DNA of 64,000 nucleotides from Leptospiraceae bacterium (GTDB lineage: Bacteria; Spirochaetota; Leptospiria; Leptospirales; Leptospiraceae), in contig JADJSX010000034.1 of the NCBI GenBank assembly GCA_016711485.1, positions 124,001 to 188,000 of the forward strand, in the 5' to 3' direction. The position numbers and the translations under genes were made by a program. Under the pieces are notes generated by a model, which did no database searches, was not told where the DNA came from, and worked only from the letters and a program-made list of their open reading frames with translations. How positions within the stretch are numbered: the first letter of the stretch is position 1; each line of letters begins with the position of its first letter. Shown in pieces: positions 27,333 through 36,766 of the stretch.

Positions 27333-28030
27333 AATTCCTCCTCAGAAATTAAAGGGTTTTCGAACAAAAATAAGAATAATTTACCCATTATTTGATATTT
27401 CTCAAAATTATTTCCAATCAATATATTTATAACCCATTTCATTTCTCATTAGAAATATGGGAATTACTTTAAATTCATTTTATATTAATCACTCACCTTA
27501 CGCTATCGCTATTATCATTTCTTTCTTAAAAAGAAATGATTGAGTTCGGGTGAGCCAAACGTTCCTATGAAGGTTGTGCCCGAACTCAATGTTTATCCCT
27601 CCATCTCTTTCGCTATCGCTCAAGCCCATTGTTGCTTTCACAACAATAGGTCGAAACATAATGGCGGGCTTTCCACCCATCGCTTGTTCGCTCTCCGTAA
27701 GACTTGCTATACCGCAGGCTATTGATTCTATTAGTTTATTAGCATTTTCTAATATTCTTAAATTGGCTTTAATCTTCATTTTTTACCTTTTTACGTAACA
27801 TCAGTTAATCATTTCCAAATGAAATTAGAATCGATATCTATGACTATTTCAAAGAACTCCAAACATTATGGAAGGGTTTTCACTTTCATCCATTCTAATT
27901 AAAACTATTACACCTAATCACTTTTTTATCATAGCTTAACTTTGTCACTTTTTCTTTTCTAGAATTGAATAAAAAGATTTTCATAATGTAGGCTGTGTAA
28001 AAACATTAGCCTTAGAGTCATTCAAAACTT
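27333..28030. other. 698-base gap with repeat remnants, no supported gene
   Basis: The gap between dinB-like and glpX holds a dispersed repeat (27542-27680). Within it is an inverted pair GAGTTCGGG/CCCGAACTC and a small hairpin ATTGTTG-CTTTCA-CAACAAT near 27628. At 27991-28006 there is a single GGCTGTGTAAAAACAT like the ends of the short elements at 43.2 and 46.9 kb. A 93-codon minus-strand frame runs across the repeat. I judge it non-coding because it follows the repeat. I could not pick a glpX promoter with confidence. Confidence 0.6.
27542..27680. repeat. Dispersed repeat, long form (short form at 47.0 kb)
   Basis: Blocks CCAAACGTTC, CCCGAACTCAATGTTT and GGTCGAAACATAATGG recur in the same order at 47016-47092. 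That second copy lacks about 50 bases of the middle. The long form begins with GAGTTCGGG, the inverse of CCCGAACTC at 27579-27587. No protein family is recognisable in it. Confidence 0.7.
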
Positions 28031-28969
28031 ATGAAAATAGAAATCCAAAATATTCTAAGTGCATTTGCTAAAGTTACAGAAAAAACTGCCTCTAAAACTT
28101 TTTCTCAATTTGGGAAAATGGACAAACACAATGCAGATAAAATAGCTGTAGAAACAATGAGATACGAACTATCTCAGTTAAATTTTCGATCTAGAGTCAT
28201 TATCGGTGAAGGGGAAAAAGACGACGCTCCCATGTTATACGAAGATGAAATTTTAGGAAACGGGGAAATACAAATTGATATTGCAGTAGACCCACTCGAG
28301 TGTACTACAAATTTTGCAAAAGGTCTACCAAATTCTTTAACAGTACTTGCATTTACAGAAAAAGATGAACTACATCGGGTTCCAGGCACTTACATGGAGC
28401 AATGGATTGCATCTCCTCAAATGAAATATCCATTTGTTCCAGAAGAAGGAGTTGAATCAAATTTAGAAAAATTAGCTGACTCTTTAAATAAAAAAGTATC
28501 CGAATTATTAATTGTAGTCCAAGATAGACCAAGGCATAAAGAGCTAATCGAAAGAATCCGCAAAATAGGATCCGGTGTATCTCTAATAGAATCTGGCTCG
28601 CTTACTTGCATACTCGATATTTGCCTCCAGAAGGGAAACTATGATGCGTTAATAGGAACCTATGGAGCACCAGAAGGACTTATCGGAGCAGTAGTCGCAA
28701 AGGCAACTTCCAGTGAGTTTAAAGGAATTATCCGCGCACACGAAGAAAAACACAGAGACAAATGGATATCTTCCGGCAGAGGAGAAGAAGAAGTTTTAGA
28801 TAAAGACGATTTGATTACTGGAAATATGTTTGGATTTATTGCGACAGGAATTTCGGGCAACTCAGTGTTAAATGGACTTCATAAAAAAAATGGAAAAGTC
28901 TCAGGTGAAACCCTCCTTCTTTCCAAAAAAATAAATAGAATAAAAACATTTGAAGAGGATTTAATATGA
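28031..28969 (+). CDS. glpX: Class II fructose-1,6-bisphosphatase
   Basis: A 312-residue GlpX-type phosphatase of gluconeogenesis, converting fructose 1,6-bisphosphate to fructose 6-phosphate. It has the class II metal-site motifs IGEGEKDDAPMLYEDE and IDIAVDPLECTTNFAKG, and near the end ATGISGNSVLNG. The length is normal. It overlaps the PAP2 gene by 4 bases. No strong Shine-Dalgarno site is visible before the ATG. Confidence 0.94.
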   Translation: MKIEIQNILSAFAKVTEKTASKTFSQFGKMDKHNADKIAVETMRYELSQLNFRSRVIIGEGEKDDAPMLYEDEILGNGEIQIDIAVDPLECTTNFAKGLPNSLTVLAFTEKDELHRVPGTYMEQWIASPQMKYPFVPEEGVESNLEKLADSLNKKVSELLIVVQDRPRHKELIERIRKIGSGVSLIESGSLTCILDICLQKGNYDALIGTYGAPEGLIGAVVAKATSSEFKGIIRAHEEKHRDKWISSGRGEEEVLDKDDLITGNMFGFIATGISGNSVLNGLHKKNGKVSGETLLLSKKINRIKTFEEDLI

Positions 28970-29964
28970 ATGAACATCACGTACTGTTTGAAAATGGTTA
29001 TCTATTTGGAAATCTTTTATTAGAAGCAATTCCACACCCATCTGGTTTAATGGGGGAAATATTTCGTTGGCTTTCCACACTCTGCCATTTTATGGGAGGA
29101 GCTAATTTTTTCGTAGTAATGCTGCCGTTTATATATTTTTGTTATGATAAAAAATTAGGAGTAAAACTAGGAATTGCCCTTTTGTCTACAGCTTTTTTAA
29201 ATGGACTAGCCAAATATATGTTCGAAAGTGCAAGACCTATCAATTTATCAGAAACAATCATAAGAGTTCAAAGTGATTTAATTCGAGAGACATCTTTTGG
29301 ATTTCCTTCTGGCCACTCACACGTTTCCATTTTAGTTTGGGGGCTTTTATTTTTAGAATTTAAAAATAAATTTATTCGTGGATTTGCAGTTCTGATAATC
29401 GTTTTTACCCCATTTAGCAGAATGTATTCTGGAATGCATTATCCGGGTGATGTATTGGGAGGATTTACGATGGGTTTAATTAGTCTTATCCTCATTGAGT
29501 TTTTATTTTACAAACTCCCAAACTTTCCTTATATAAATCTCCCAGAAGAAAAAAAAAGCAGAATAGTTCGATCTTCATCTCTGTCCCTTATTGCGTTTAC
29601 AATGAGTAGTACTCTACTTTCGAAAGGAAATACATACCAGCAAATTTCTTCCTTAGAGCAAGTTTTAATTGGAACCGGTTCCATAGCGGGATTTTTTGTG
29701 GGACTATTATACCTAACAATTATATTTCCAAATGTTTACAAATGGGAAAAAGTGGATAACTTCAAAGAATTTTTTATTCGATCTGGATTTTTGATTCCAG
29801 GGTTATTGTTATTTTATGTAGGACTTGGGTATATAGGAAAATTATATGCTATCGAGGACAGTTTATTTCGTTTCTTTAGATACTTCATCACTAATCTTTA
29901 TATCGTTTTATTAGCTCCTTTGGCTTGGTATTATTTTACTCAGAAAAAATTGGAACAGTCATAA
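28966..29964 (+). CDS. PAP2-family membrane phosphatase
   Basis: A 332-residue multi-spanning protein. The PAP2 (type 2 phosphatidic acid phosphatase) motifs are in order: KYMFESARPINL, then FGFPSGHSHVS (catalytic His) and SRMYSGMHYPGDVLGG (nucleophile His and Asp). About 120 hydrophobic residues follow the core. It probably removes phosphate from a lipid such as undecaprenyl or phosphatidyl phosphates. It is coupled to glpX by an ATGA overlap. Confidence 0.87.
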   Translation: MNEHHVLFENGYLFGNLLLEAIPHPSGLMGEIFRWLSTLCHFMGGANFFVVMLPFIYFCYDKKLGVKLGIALLSTAFLNGLAKYMFESARPINLSETIIRVQSDLIRETSFGFPSGHSHVSILVWGLLFLEFKNKFIRGFAVLIIVFTPFSRMYSGMHYPGDVLGGFTMGLISLILIEFLFYKLPNFPYINLPEEKKSRIVRSSSLSLIAFTMSSTLLSKGNTYQQISSLEQVLIGTGSIAGFFVGLLYLTIIFPNVYKWEKVDNFKEFFIRSGFLIPGLLLFYVGLGYIGKLYAIEDSLFRFFRYFITNLYIVLLAPLAWYYFTQKKLEQS

Positions 29965-30180
29965 TCAAAATATGAATCAGGATAAATAATAAATAAGATT
30001 CGTGAAATTACCAAACTTACAAGTAAATGCCGATTATCCTATAACAGCAGGAATTAAAATCAATTTTAAATTTGTATCTGTGTTTCTGTGTGCTCTTTAT
30101 AGAAATATCCTAAAAACTTTTCTATTTATTTATTTCAGTATATCGAAATGTATTGTTTGTTTCAAAGTTCAGGCGGTGAT

Positions 30181-31455
30181 ATGAAAATTATCCAGAAAAT
30201 TAAAACTCTACTAAAAAGTTTTTTAAAATCTGGTTTTTTAAAATCTTCCCTTTACGTAAGTCTATCAAAGGTATTTTCCTCCATTTGCAATTTACTTTTT
30301 ATGATTTTTGCGGTAAATATCCTAAACAAATCTGAAAATGGAGTTTTCCAATACTACCTAGGATTTCTTCCTGTTATCCTCGCCGTAGCAGAATTCGGAT
30401 TACCCTCAGCAATTGTAAAATTTCTATCCACTGAAAAAGACAATAAATATAGAATTGGAATTATTCTTTCTTCTTCTTTATTTATAAAGTTGATTTCTTT
30501 TTTATTTTTAATTGGATTCGCATTTGCGGCGTATTTCATATTCAAAGAAGATCCACTGGTGGTTTTTATTTTAGTCATTGGAGGAACGACTGTTTCATTT
30601 GTGTCTTATTTTGAAAGTATATTTGTGTCTTTCCAAGCATACAAAGCACTTGCCTTTTGGAATCCCCTAGCAAACTTAATGCGGCTAATTTTACTTTACC
30701 TAACAAATTATTTTTCCCCGTTACCATTAACCTATTTAGATATACTTTCCATTTTTAGTTTAAGTCCTATTTTTATTTTAGTTTTATTCTTTTTTATTTT
30801 CAATCGAAAACAAATCTACTGGGGAGCCAAAGTTAACGAAATCGGACATGCCACAAAGGAACTTTCGTTATTTAATACTTGGGCGTTTGTTGCGTCTATT
30901 TTTGCGATTATCTCGGATAGATTAGAAATTTTTCTGATAAATAAATACCATTCTTCTGAAGATGTGGCAGTGTATGGAACGGCACTCCAACTTTTTAGTG
31001 GATTCGTTATTATTTTATCTACGCTAAACTCTTTGGTATATCCAAGATTATCCGCTTTAGTTCATACTGAAGAATTTAAAACTTTTTTACTCAAAGCAAT
31101 ATTTGCTAGTTTTGCAGTAGCGATTCTACTTTCACCCGGATATTTTTTAGCAGAACCAATACTCAATTTTTTATTCAATCATAAATACGAAGAAGCAATT
31201 CCTGTTTTTAAAATTCTATATCCGAATTATATGTTACAACTCGTATTTGCCCCACTCGGAATTGCCCTATTTGCTATGGGTAAACCGAGAATTCTCGCCA
31301 TTCTTGCTTTATTGCGGTTAGTATTCGGTTATCTTCTCGATACGGCACTTATTCCTGAATTTGGAGTCGTTGGTGCGGGTGTCGCTTTTTTACTTGGACA
31401 AGTAATCTCTTGGCTCGTATTAGTCGGATATTTCTGGGCAACGTTCTGGCGATAA
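30181..31455 (+). CDS. Wzx-like oligosaccharide flippase (MATE/MOP superfamily)
   Basis: About 424 residues with 12 or more predicted membrane segments and the layout of polysaccharide flippases. These include an N-terminal amphipathic segment, SLSKVFSSICNLLFMIFAVN, GLPSAIVKFLS and a repeated second half with YGTALQLFSGF. I chose ATG 30181; an ATG 33 bases upstream would add a short tail with no better ribosome site. No glycosyltransferase genes are beside it, so its lipid-linked cargo is unknown. It converges on the patatin gene with no gap. Confidence 0.8.
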   Translation: MKIIQKIKTLLKSFLKSGFLKSSLYVSLSKVFSSICNLLFMIFAVNILNKSENGVFQYYLGFLPVILAVAEFGLPSAIVKFLSTEKDNKYRIGIILSSSLFIKLISFLFLIGFAFAAYFIFKEDPLVVFILVIGGTTVSFVSYFESIFVSFQAYKALAFWNPLANLMRLILLYLTNYFSPLPLTYLDILSIFSLSPIFILVLFFFIFNRKQIYWGAKVNEIGHATKELSLFNTWAFVASIFAIISDRLEIFLINKYHSSEDVAVYGTALQLFSGFVIILSTLNSLVYPRLSALVHTEEFKTFLLKAIFASFAVAILLSPGYFLAEPILNFLFNHKYEEAIPVFKILYPNYMLQLVFAPLGIALFAMGKPRILAILALLRLVFGYLLDTALIPEFGVVGAGVAFLLGQVISWLVLVGYFWATFWR

Positions 31456-33195
31456 CTAATCAGGAATAAACAACTTTTTGATTTCCGAGAAGTTTTTCTC
31501 AGCTTCTGATTCGCCTTTATCAATAATTTCTTTGTAGAGGCGAAAGTCAAATAGGTTGAATTCCTCTAAGTGAAAGTGTAAAAATAAATCCATACGGGAA
31601 ATTTTTGCTTTTGTAATTTCGCGTCCTTCTAACATACTTGCTCGTCCCATGATTTTCAGAATAGGTGGATACTTTATATTATCCCATAAACTTTGTAAAA
31701 ATGATTTTCCAGAAATTTTCCTATCTTCAAATAATTGGTATAAACTTTGGTCTTTGAGAGGAGAAACATTGATACTTAAAATTTTATCTGCACCTTTACT
31801 TCGAATTAAATCATCAGGAACATTATTTAAAATTCCGCCATCAATTAACATATGTTCTCCAAGTGATACAGGCGGAAAAACACCAGGTAGACTCATTGTA
31901 CAAAGTAACGCTTCCCAAATAGGGCCTTTGTCAAAAATATACTCTGCACCTGAATGTATATCAATAGCGGAGGTAACAAATGGAATTTTAGAGTCTTCGA
32001 TTCTTTCATCTCCGAAAATTTCTCGTAACATCTTTTTCATTTTTTTCCCTTTGTAGAATGATACCAAAGGTATTGTTGGATCAAATGGAGAATCGACTAG
32101 TCCACCAAAGTATTTTTTTACGAATAATTCTATTTTATCCGCTGTTTCTCCTCTAGCGTAAAGTGCTCCTATGACTGCTCCCATAGAGGATCCAGAAACA
32201 TAGTCAAATTGAATTTTATTTTTTTCTAGTATTTTTAATAATCCCACATGCGCAAGGGCACGTGCTCCTCCACCGCCTAACGTAAGACCACGAGTTCTGC
32301 CCATGATGGAACGTGCCATAAATTCTCTACTTGAAAAAAATTTTTCCGTTTCATTGCTTTCTCGAATAGAGTCGGATTTTTCCTTAATAAAACGAATCAC
32401 TCTTCCTTCGTAATTTCTAAGAGAGTTTCGCAAGTGTTGAAATAAATTAATTTTTTCACTCCATCGAAACTCAATATTTTGCTCAAAGAAAATAATATAA
32501 TCTGCTTGAATAAGGAGATTTTCCAATTGCCTTATTTGATCTGGGTGCTTAAATTTTATATGAAGAATTGGATTTTTTGCTCTTAGACCGCTTAATTTAA
32601 TTAAAACTTTCTCTTGGGTAAGATTCAAAAATTCTTCGCAGGAGATAATCTTTGTTTTGCCCGACAGTACTTCATCACAAACTCTGGCAATCTGTTTTAC
32701 CTCTTCTTGAAAGCTAGTTTCTAATCCTAAATCTATATATACCACAAGCCTTCTAGGCATCTGTACTTTTTTGGGAATAATCAGATTGTCTCTAAATCTT
32801 TCTGATAAGAGTGAAACTAAGTTTTTAGAAAGATTACGGTCATTTTCCGCTAGCTCTAAAAAAATTTTCCCATTTATTTCATATAACAAACAATCCATCG
32901 AAGCGGTTGCAGTGCTAGAGTGTTGCATTCCCGTAATTACACTCACTTCCCCCAAAATTTCTTCCGGTCCTAAATAAATCGACTTTGTGTTGTTTAATTT
33001 AACCAAAACTTCTCCGTATCTCACAACAAACAGGCTCTCAGAAATTTCTCCTGTAAAATAAATGGTGTCTTTATTGTGAATTTTCTTTTCAGTAAGACTA
33101 ATCGCAACTTTCCGCAAATTTTGTATTTTTACTCCGCGAAATAGTTTTAGTCTTTTAAGAAATTTTACCCTATGGGATATGATGTCGTTTTTCAT
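31456..33195 (-). CDS. Patatin-like phospholipase with cyclic-nucleotide-binding domain
   Basis: A 579-residue protein. Residues about 15-135 form a cNMP-binding-type beta-roll (LFRGVKIQNLRKVA, GEILGEVSVITGMQHSSTATA). A linker of about 140 residues follows. The patatin domain (about 300-480) has the glycine-rich loop TLGGGGARALAHVGLL, nucleophile motif GSSMGA and catalytic Asp in DGGILNNVP. This is the neuropathy-target-esterase architecture, a serine lysophospholipase possibly gated by a small ligand. All catalytic residues are present. The cluster context gives no further clue. Confidence 0.9.
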   Translation of the reverse strand: MKNDIISHRVKFLKRLKLFRGVKIQNLRKVAISLTEKKIHNKDTIYFTGEISESLFVVRYGEVLVKLNNTKSIYLGPEEILGEVSVITGMQHSSTATASMDCLLYEINGKIFLELAENDRNLSKNLVSLLSERFRDNLIIPKKVQMPRRLVVYIDLGLETSFQEEVKQIARVCDEVLSGKTKIISCEEFLNLTQEKVLIKLSGLRAKNPILHIKFKHPDQIRQLENLLIQADYIIFFEQNIEFRWSEKINLFQHLRNSLRNYEGRVIRFIKEKSDSIRESNETEKFFSSREFMARSIMGRTRGLTLGGGGARALAHVGLLKILEKNKIQFDYVSGSSMGAVIGALYARGETADKIELFVKKYFGGLVDSPFDPTIPLVSFYKGKKMKKMLREIFGDERIEDSKIPFVTSAIDIHSGAEYIFDKGPIWEALLCTMSLPGVFPPVSLGEHMLIDGGILNNVPDDLIRSKGADKILSINVSPLKDQSLYQLFEDRKISGKSFLQSLWDNIKYPPILKIMGRASMLEGREITKAKISRMDLFLHFHLEEFNLFDFRLYKEIIDKGESEAEKNFSEIKKLFIPD

Positions 33196-33670
33196 AATTT
33201 TAGTTTGCTAAGTACGCGATTTTTAATCAAGTAAAGAACTGTTTAGAATAAAAAATCTTATTTGAATAAAATTCAGAAAGAAAGTTTATTCCATTCATTG
33301 CTATTTAGTTTGATTAATATGGCGGAAATTATCCTCTTTAGTGAGGAAATTCTAGATATATTTATAGGGAAGGAATTTTAGTAATTTTTGGGCACCGAAT
33401 AGATATTTCCGACAAAACAAAGTTATGCGCGATTCGAATGCAGGAAACAATTAAAACTATCAACGAAAAAAGAAAATCCATACCTAAAAACAATCGGTGG
33501 AAAAAACGGCTCAGAAGAAAAACTAGAATACATATAGGCAACACTGTAAATACGGCTAGTAGAATCAAATCAATGACAAAAGAATCAACAAAACTGTTTG
33601 CTCCTACTAAATAGGTTTGACTACATAAATCAAAACTTAGAAATAATGTTTATCAAACCAAGGAATTACA
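33196..33670. other. 475-base divergent gap, no supported gene
   Basis: It separates the divergent patatin and symporter genes, so promoters for both should lie here. AAGGAATT about 4-11 bases before the symporter ATG is its likely ribosome site. TTGACT at 33617-33622 with AATAAT at 33642-33647 is a weak promoter candidate with a 19-base spacer. A minus-strand frame (33650 to about 33343) encodes hydrophobic residues but has only a TTG start without a ribosome site, so I do not call it. Confidence 0.4.
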
Positions 33671-35161
33671 ATGGAATCATTTTTTCAATTTACAAATACG
33701 CAAGTTCACCCTCTAGATATTTTTCTAATCGTAATTTACATGATCGGAATTCTGGCATTCGGAATATATATGGGGCGTGGAGTCAAAAATTCCAGTGACT
33801 TTTTTATTGCGGGAAAAACTCTATCGTGGTGGGTAGTTGGTCTTTCAATTATAGGCTCAAACATAGGGTCTAACGACTATGTAGGTGCTGCGGGAAGTGC
33901 TTACAAAATCGGAATCGCACAAGCAAACTTCGAATGGATCGGTGCGATACCTGCTATGATCCTTGCGGCTTTTTTGTTTATCCCCTACTACTGGAAAGCG
34001 GGAGTATACTCTATTCCAGAATACCTGGGACTTCGTTATAATCAGGGAGTTCGTTTTATTTCTGCTAGCGTTTTATCAATCTTTACCGTTCTAATGGTTG
34101 GAACTTTTTTGTGGTCAACAGCGCTTATGCTCAAAACCTATTTGGGTTGGCCTGTATTTTTTAGTATATTAGTTTCTGCATTTGTAGTTGGAGTTTACAC
34201 GGCAACTGGCGGTTTAAAGGCAGTAACCATTACAGACACCGTACAAGTATTCATTATGTTTGGCGGCGCGATTGGCCTTATGTATTTAGGAATCGAAAAA
34301 GCTGGGGGATTTAGTAATTTTCTCCACAAAATAAACACAGACCATCCAGATCACCTAAAAGCATTTCTTCCTGCCTCACACCCAGAATTTCCTTGGCCTG
34401 GTGTAGTGCTTGGACTTGGACTTGTTTTGTCTCCAGCCTATTGGTGTACCAGCCAAGTTATTTTACAAAGAACGTTAGGTGCAAAATCTCAATGGGATGG
34501 ACAAGCATCTATGATATTTGCCGCGTTTGCCAAAACAATCGTTCCTTTTCTCATTATTTTCCCCGGTTTTTTAGCTGTTGTTTTAATATCTGATCCTTTA
34601 GAATTTCCGGATCAAGCTTTGCCTTGGGTTATAAAACATGTACTACCTCCCGGACTTTCCGGAATACTGTTTGTCTCCTTCATTGCCGCCCTTCAGTCTT
34701 CCGTAGATTCCACTTTAAATTCAACAGCTACAATGGTTACGAGAGACATTGTCGGAGTGCTTCGTAAAGAAAGAGAGGATTCATTTGATTTAAAACTTGG
34801 TAAAATTGTAACGACTGTAACACTCATTCTAGGAATGTTGGTAGCTCCCCTAACGTCCCTATTTGCCGGTATATATTCATTTATCCAAGAAATGCTTTCT
34901 TTATTCCAAGGTCCTATGTTTGCGTTAGTCCTCTGGGGAATTCTAAGTAAAAAGCCAACGTCTATGGCTGGACTTGCTACTATTCTATTGGGGTTACTAT
35001 TTGCCTTTATCCTCAATCAAACAGGAGTCAATATGCTCTATGTTGCATTCTATAGTTTTACAGGATCAACTCTCATTTTATTTACAGTGAGTTTTTTAAG
35101 TCAGAAAAAAACAGAACAGGAATTGAAAAATCTTACCATACATACAGGAGAAAAAGAATGA
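33671..35161 (+). CDS. Sodium/solute symporter (SSS/SLC5 family)
   Basis: A 496-residue membrane protein with about 13-14 helices. The N-terminus YMIGILAFGIYMGRGVKNSS, followed by DFFIAGKTLSWWVVGLSIIGSN and VYSIPEYLGLRYN, is typical of the sodium/glucose symporter branch. Later SSVDSTLNSTATMVTRDI matches the conserved sodium-site helix. The substrate, sugar or similar, cannot be read from sequence alone. A 69-residue membrane protein gene overlaps its stop. Confidence 0.88.
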   Translation: MESFFQFTNTQVHPLDIFLIVIYMIGILAFGIYMGRGVKNSSDFFIAGKTLSWWVVGLSIIGSNIGSNDYVGAAGSAYKIGIAQANFEWIGAIPAMILAAFLFIPYYWKAGVYSIPEYLGLRYNQGVRFISASVLSIFTVLMVGTFLWSTALMLKTYLGWPVFFSILVSAFVVGVYTATGGLKAVTITDTVQVFIMFGGAIGLMYLGIEKAGGFSNFLHKINTDHPDHLKAFLPASHPEFPWPGVVLGLGLVLSPAYWCTSQVILQRTLGAKSQWDGQASMIFAAFAKTIVPFLIIFPGFLAVVLISDPLEFPDQALPWVIKHVLPPGLSGILFVSFIAALQSSVDSTLNSTATMVTRDIVGVLRKEREDSFDLKLGKIVTTVTLILGMLVAPLTSLFAGIYSFIQEMLSLFQGPMFALVLWGILSKKPTSMAGLATILLGLLFAFILNQTGVNMLYVAFYSFTGSTLILFTVSFLSQKKTEQELKNLTIHTGEKE

Positions 35162-35367
35162 AATCTCTATTGCAAGACTTCTGGTTATTACTTCCTGATT
35201 CGTTTGCAAAACCAAGTGCGGGAATTTTATTTCTCGGATTGTTGATTGTTGTTTGGACCCTTCCCGTTTCTCGAATCTATGAAGAAAAACCAACGTTCTG
35301 GAAAGATTTGCGGATATGGTCAAGTATCCTTCTAATACTTCAATTTTTTATCTACGCAATTTTTTAA
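35158..35367 (+). CDS. Small membrane protein next to the symporter
   Basis: 69 residues with two hydrophobic segments (about 22-37 and 50-67) separated by a charged loop (RIYEEKPTFWKDLR). It overlaps the symporter stop by ATGA, which argues that it is translated and may be a small accessory subunit. I recognise no family. Confidence 0.65.
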   Translation: MKSLLQDFWLLLPDSFAKPSAGILFLGLLIVVWTLPVSRIYEEKPTFWKDLRIWSSILLILQFFIYAIF

Positions 35368-35384
35368 TTAATTAAGGAAAATTT

Positions 35385-36755
35385 ATGAGTAAAATTTCAG
35401 GAACACAACCTCCACTTCATTTTATTGAACCAAACTTTGATTTAAAGTCATACTATTTGTCCAAATTAATACTCCCATTTAGAATTAGATTTGCGACACC
35501 TATTCGTAAAATTCAATTTGAGAACATAGAAATTCTTTCTGATTTATATACAAAATTTTCTCAAAAAAAAGTTAGGCTCTTAATCGCATTTCGTCATCCA
35601 AATGCGAATGATCCATATTTGTTAGGTGCTATATTTTGGAAATTATTGCCAAACCATTTTAAAAAAAATAATATACGAATAAACGATATTACCCACTTCC
35701 ACTTTGTATGGGATAGAGGTATTCCGCTTTGGGCAGGAGAAAAAACCGGAAATTTCTATTCCAAATTAGGAGGCACTCCCATTCACCGTGGAAAAGTGGA
35801 TTGGAAAGGTTTAAATTCAATTCGAAACTTATTTGTAAACGGCAGATTTCCATTAGCCATTGCCCCTGAGGGAGCAACTAACGGACACAATGAAATTCTA
35901 AGTCCTTTAGAACCGGGAATCGGACAAATGGCACTTTGGTGTTTGGAAGATTTAGAAAAAAAAAATAGAAACGAAGAAGTATACATTCTTCCATTAGGAA
36001 TTCAATATTCCTATATAGATCCAAATTGGAAAAAATTAGAAACATTACTCGATGAATTTTTGAAAGATTTAAATATCAATACAGTAACAGAAAATATATA
36101 TTTATCTCAAGAATTTGATTCAGAAAAAAATAGAATCTATTCAAAACTCTATTCGATTGGAATTTCACTTCTAAATATCATAGAAATATTTTACAAAAAA
36201 TACTATGGAGTATTTACCCAAAATGATTCCACTCTACCGTTACAAGAAAGATTACAAAATCTGCTTAGTAATATTTTATCTGTTTCAGAAAAGTTTTTCC
36301 AAATTTCCCCCAAAGGAACAATTATTGACAGGTGCAGAAAATTGGAACAGGCAAGTTGGAATTGGATCTACCGGGATGATATACCGGAAGATATTTCTAA
36401 TTTGGATAAAAACTTACTAGATAGAATTGCCGTTGAATCCAAAGAAATGGATTGGCATATGAGGATAGTAGAAAGTTTTGTAGCGGTAAATGGACATTAT
36501 GTGAAAGATAAACCTACTTTTGAGAGATTCAGTGATGTATCATTTTTATTTTTTGACCTCATCTCGAAAATCAAAACAGGCAGTGGACAACAAAGACCTA
36601 CTTTGGGTAAATATAAAGTAACCTTAAAAGCTGGAGATCCAATTTTGGTAAATCCCTACTATTATCTCCACAAACAAGGTAGAGCAGGAACTAAAAAAGC
36701 AGTTGATGAAATTTTAGTTGTTTTAGAAAATAAAATGAATTCCTTAATAAATTAG
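35385..36755 (+). CDS. PlsC-like phospholipid acyltransferase family protein
   Basis: A 456-residue protein. Residues about 65-215 resemble the lysophospholipid acyltransferase (PlsC/LPLAT) domain. FRHPNANDP fits the HxxxxD catalytic motif, GGTPIHRGK fits the motif II region and LAIAPEGATNG corresponds to the EGTRS block. The remaining roughly 240 residues are of unknown fold. It has no clear membrane span, so it may sit on the membrane face. It follows the small membrane protein by 17 bases, with AAGGAAA as ribosome site, and precedes the DUF3089 lipoprotein. Confidence 0.75.
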   Translation: MSKISGTQPPLHFIEPNFDLKSYYLSKLILPFRIRFATPIRKIQFENIEILSDLYTKFSQKKVRLLIAFRHPNANDPYLLGAIFWKLLPNHFKKNNIRINDITHFHFVWDRGIPLWAGEKTGNFYSKLGGTPIHRGKVDWKGLNSIRNLFVNGRFPLAIAPEGATNGHNEILSPLEPGIGQMALWCLEDLEKKNRNEEVYILPLGIQYSYIDPNWKKLETLLDEFLKDLNINTVTENIYLSQEFDSEKNRIYSKLYSIGISLLNIIEIFYKKYYGVFTQNDSTLPLQERLQNLLSNILSVSEKFFQISPKGTIIDRCRKLEQASWNWIYRDDIPEDISNLDKNLLDRIAVESKEMDWHMRIVESFVAVNGHYVKDKPTFERFSDVSFLFFDLISKIKTGSGQQRPTLGKYKVTLKAGDPILVNPYYYLHKQGRAGTKKAVDEILVVLENKMNSLIN

Positions 36756-36766
36756 AGATATTAAAA

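Noticed and set aside
27498..27779. Plus- and minus-strand open frames of 60-93 codons
   Set aside because: They follow the dispersed repeat exactly, lie on both strands, and have no ribosome site or recognisable family.
30002..30184. 60-codon plus-strand frame before the flippase gene
   Set aside because: It starts with GTG without a ribosome site, has no family resemblance and overlaps the flippase start region.
33343..33650. Hydrophobic minus-strand frame in the divergent gap
   Set aside because: The only starts are TTG without a ribosome site or an internal ATG. It overlaps the expected promoter region of the symporter.
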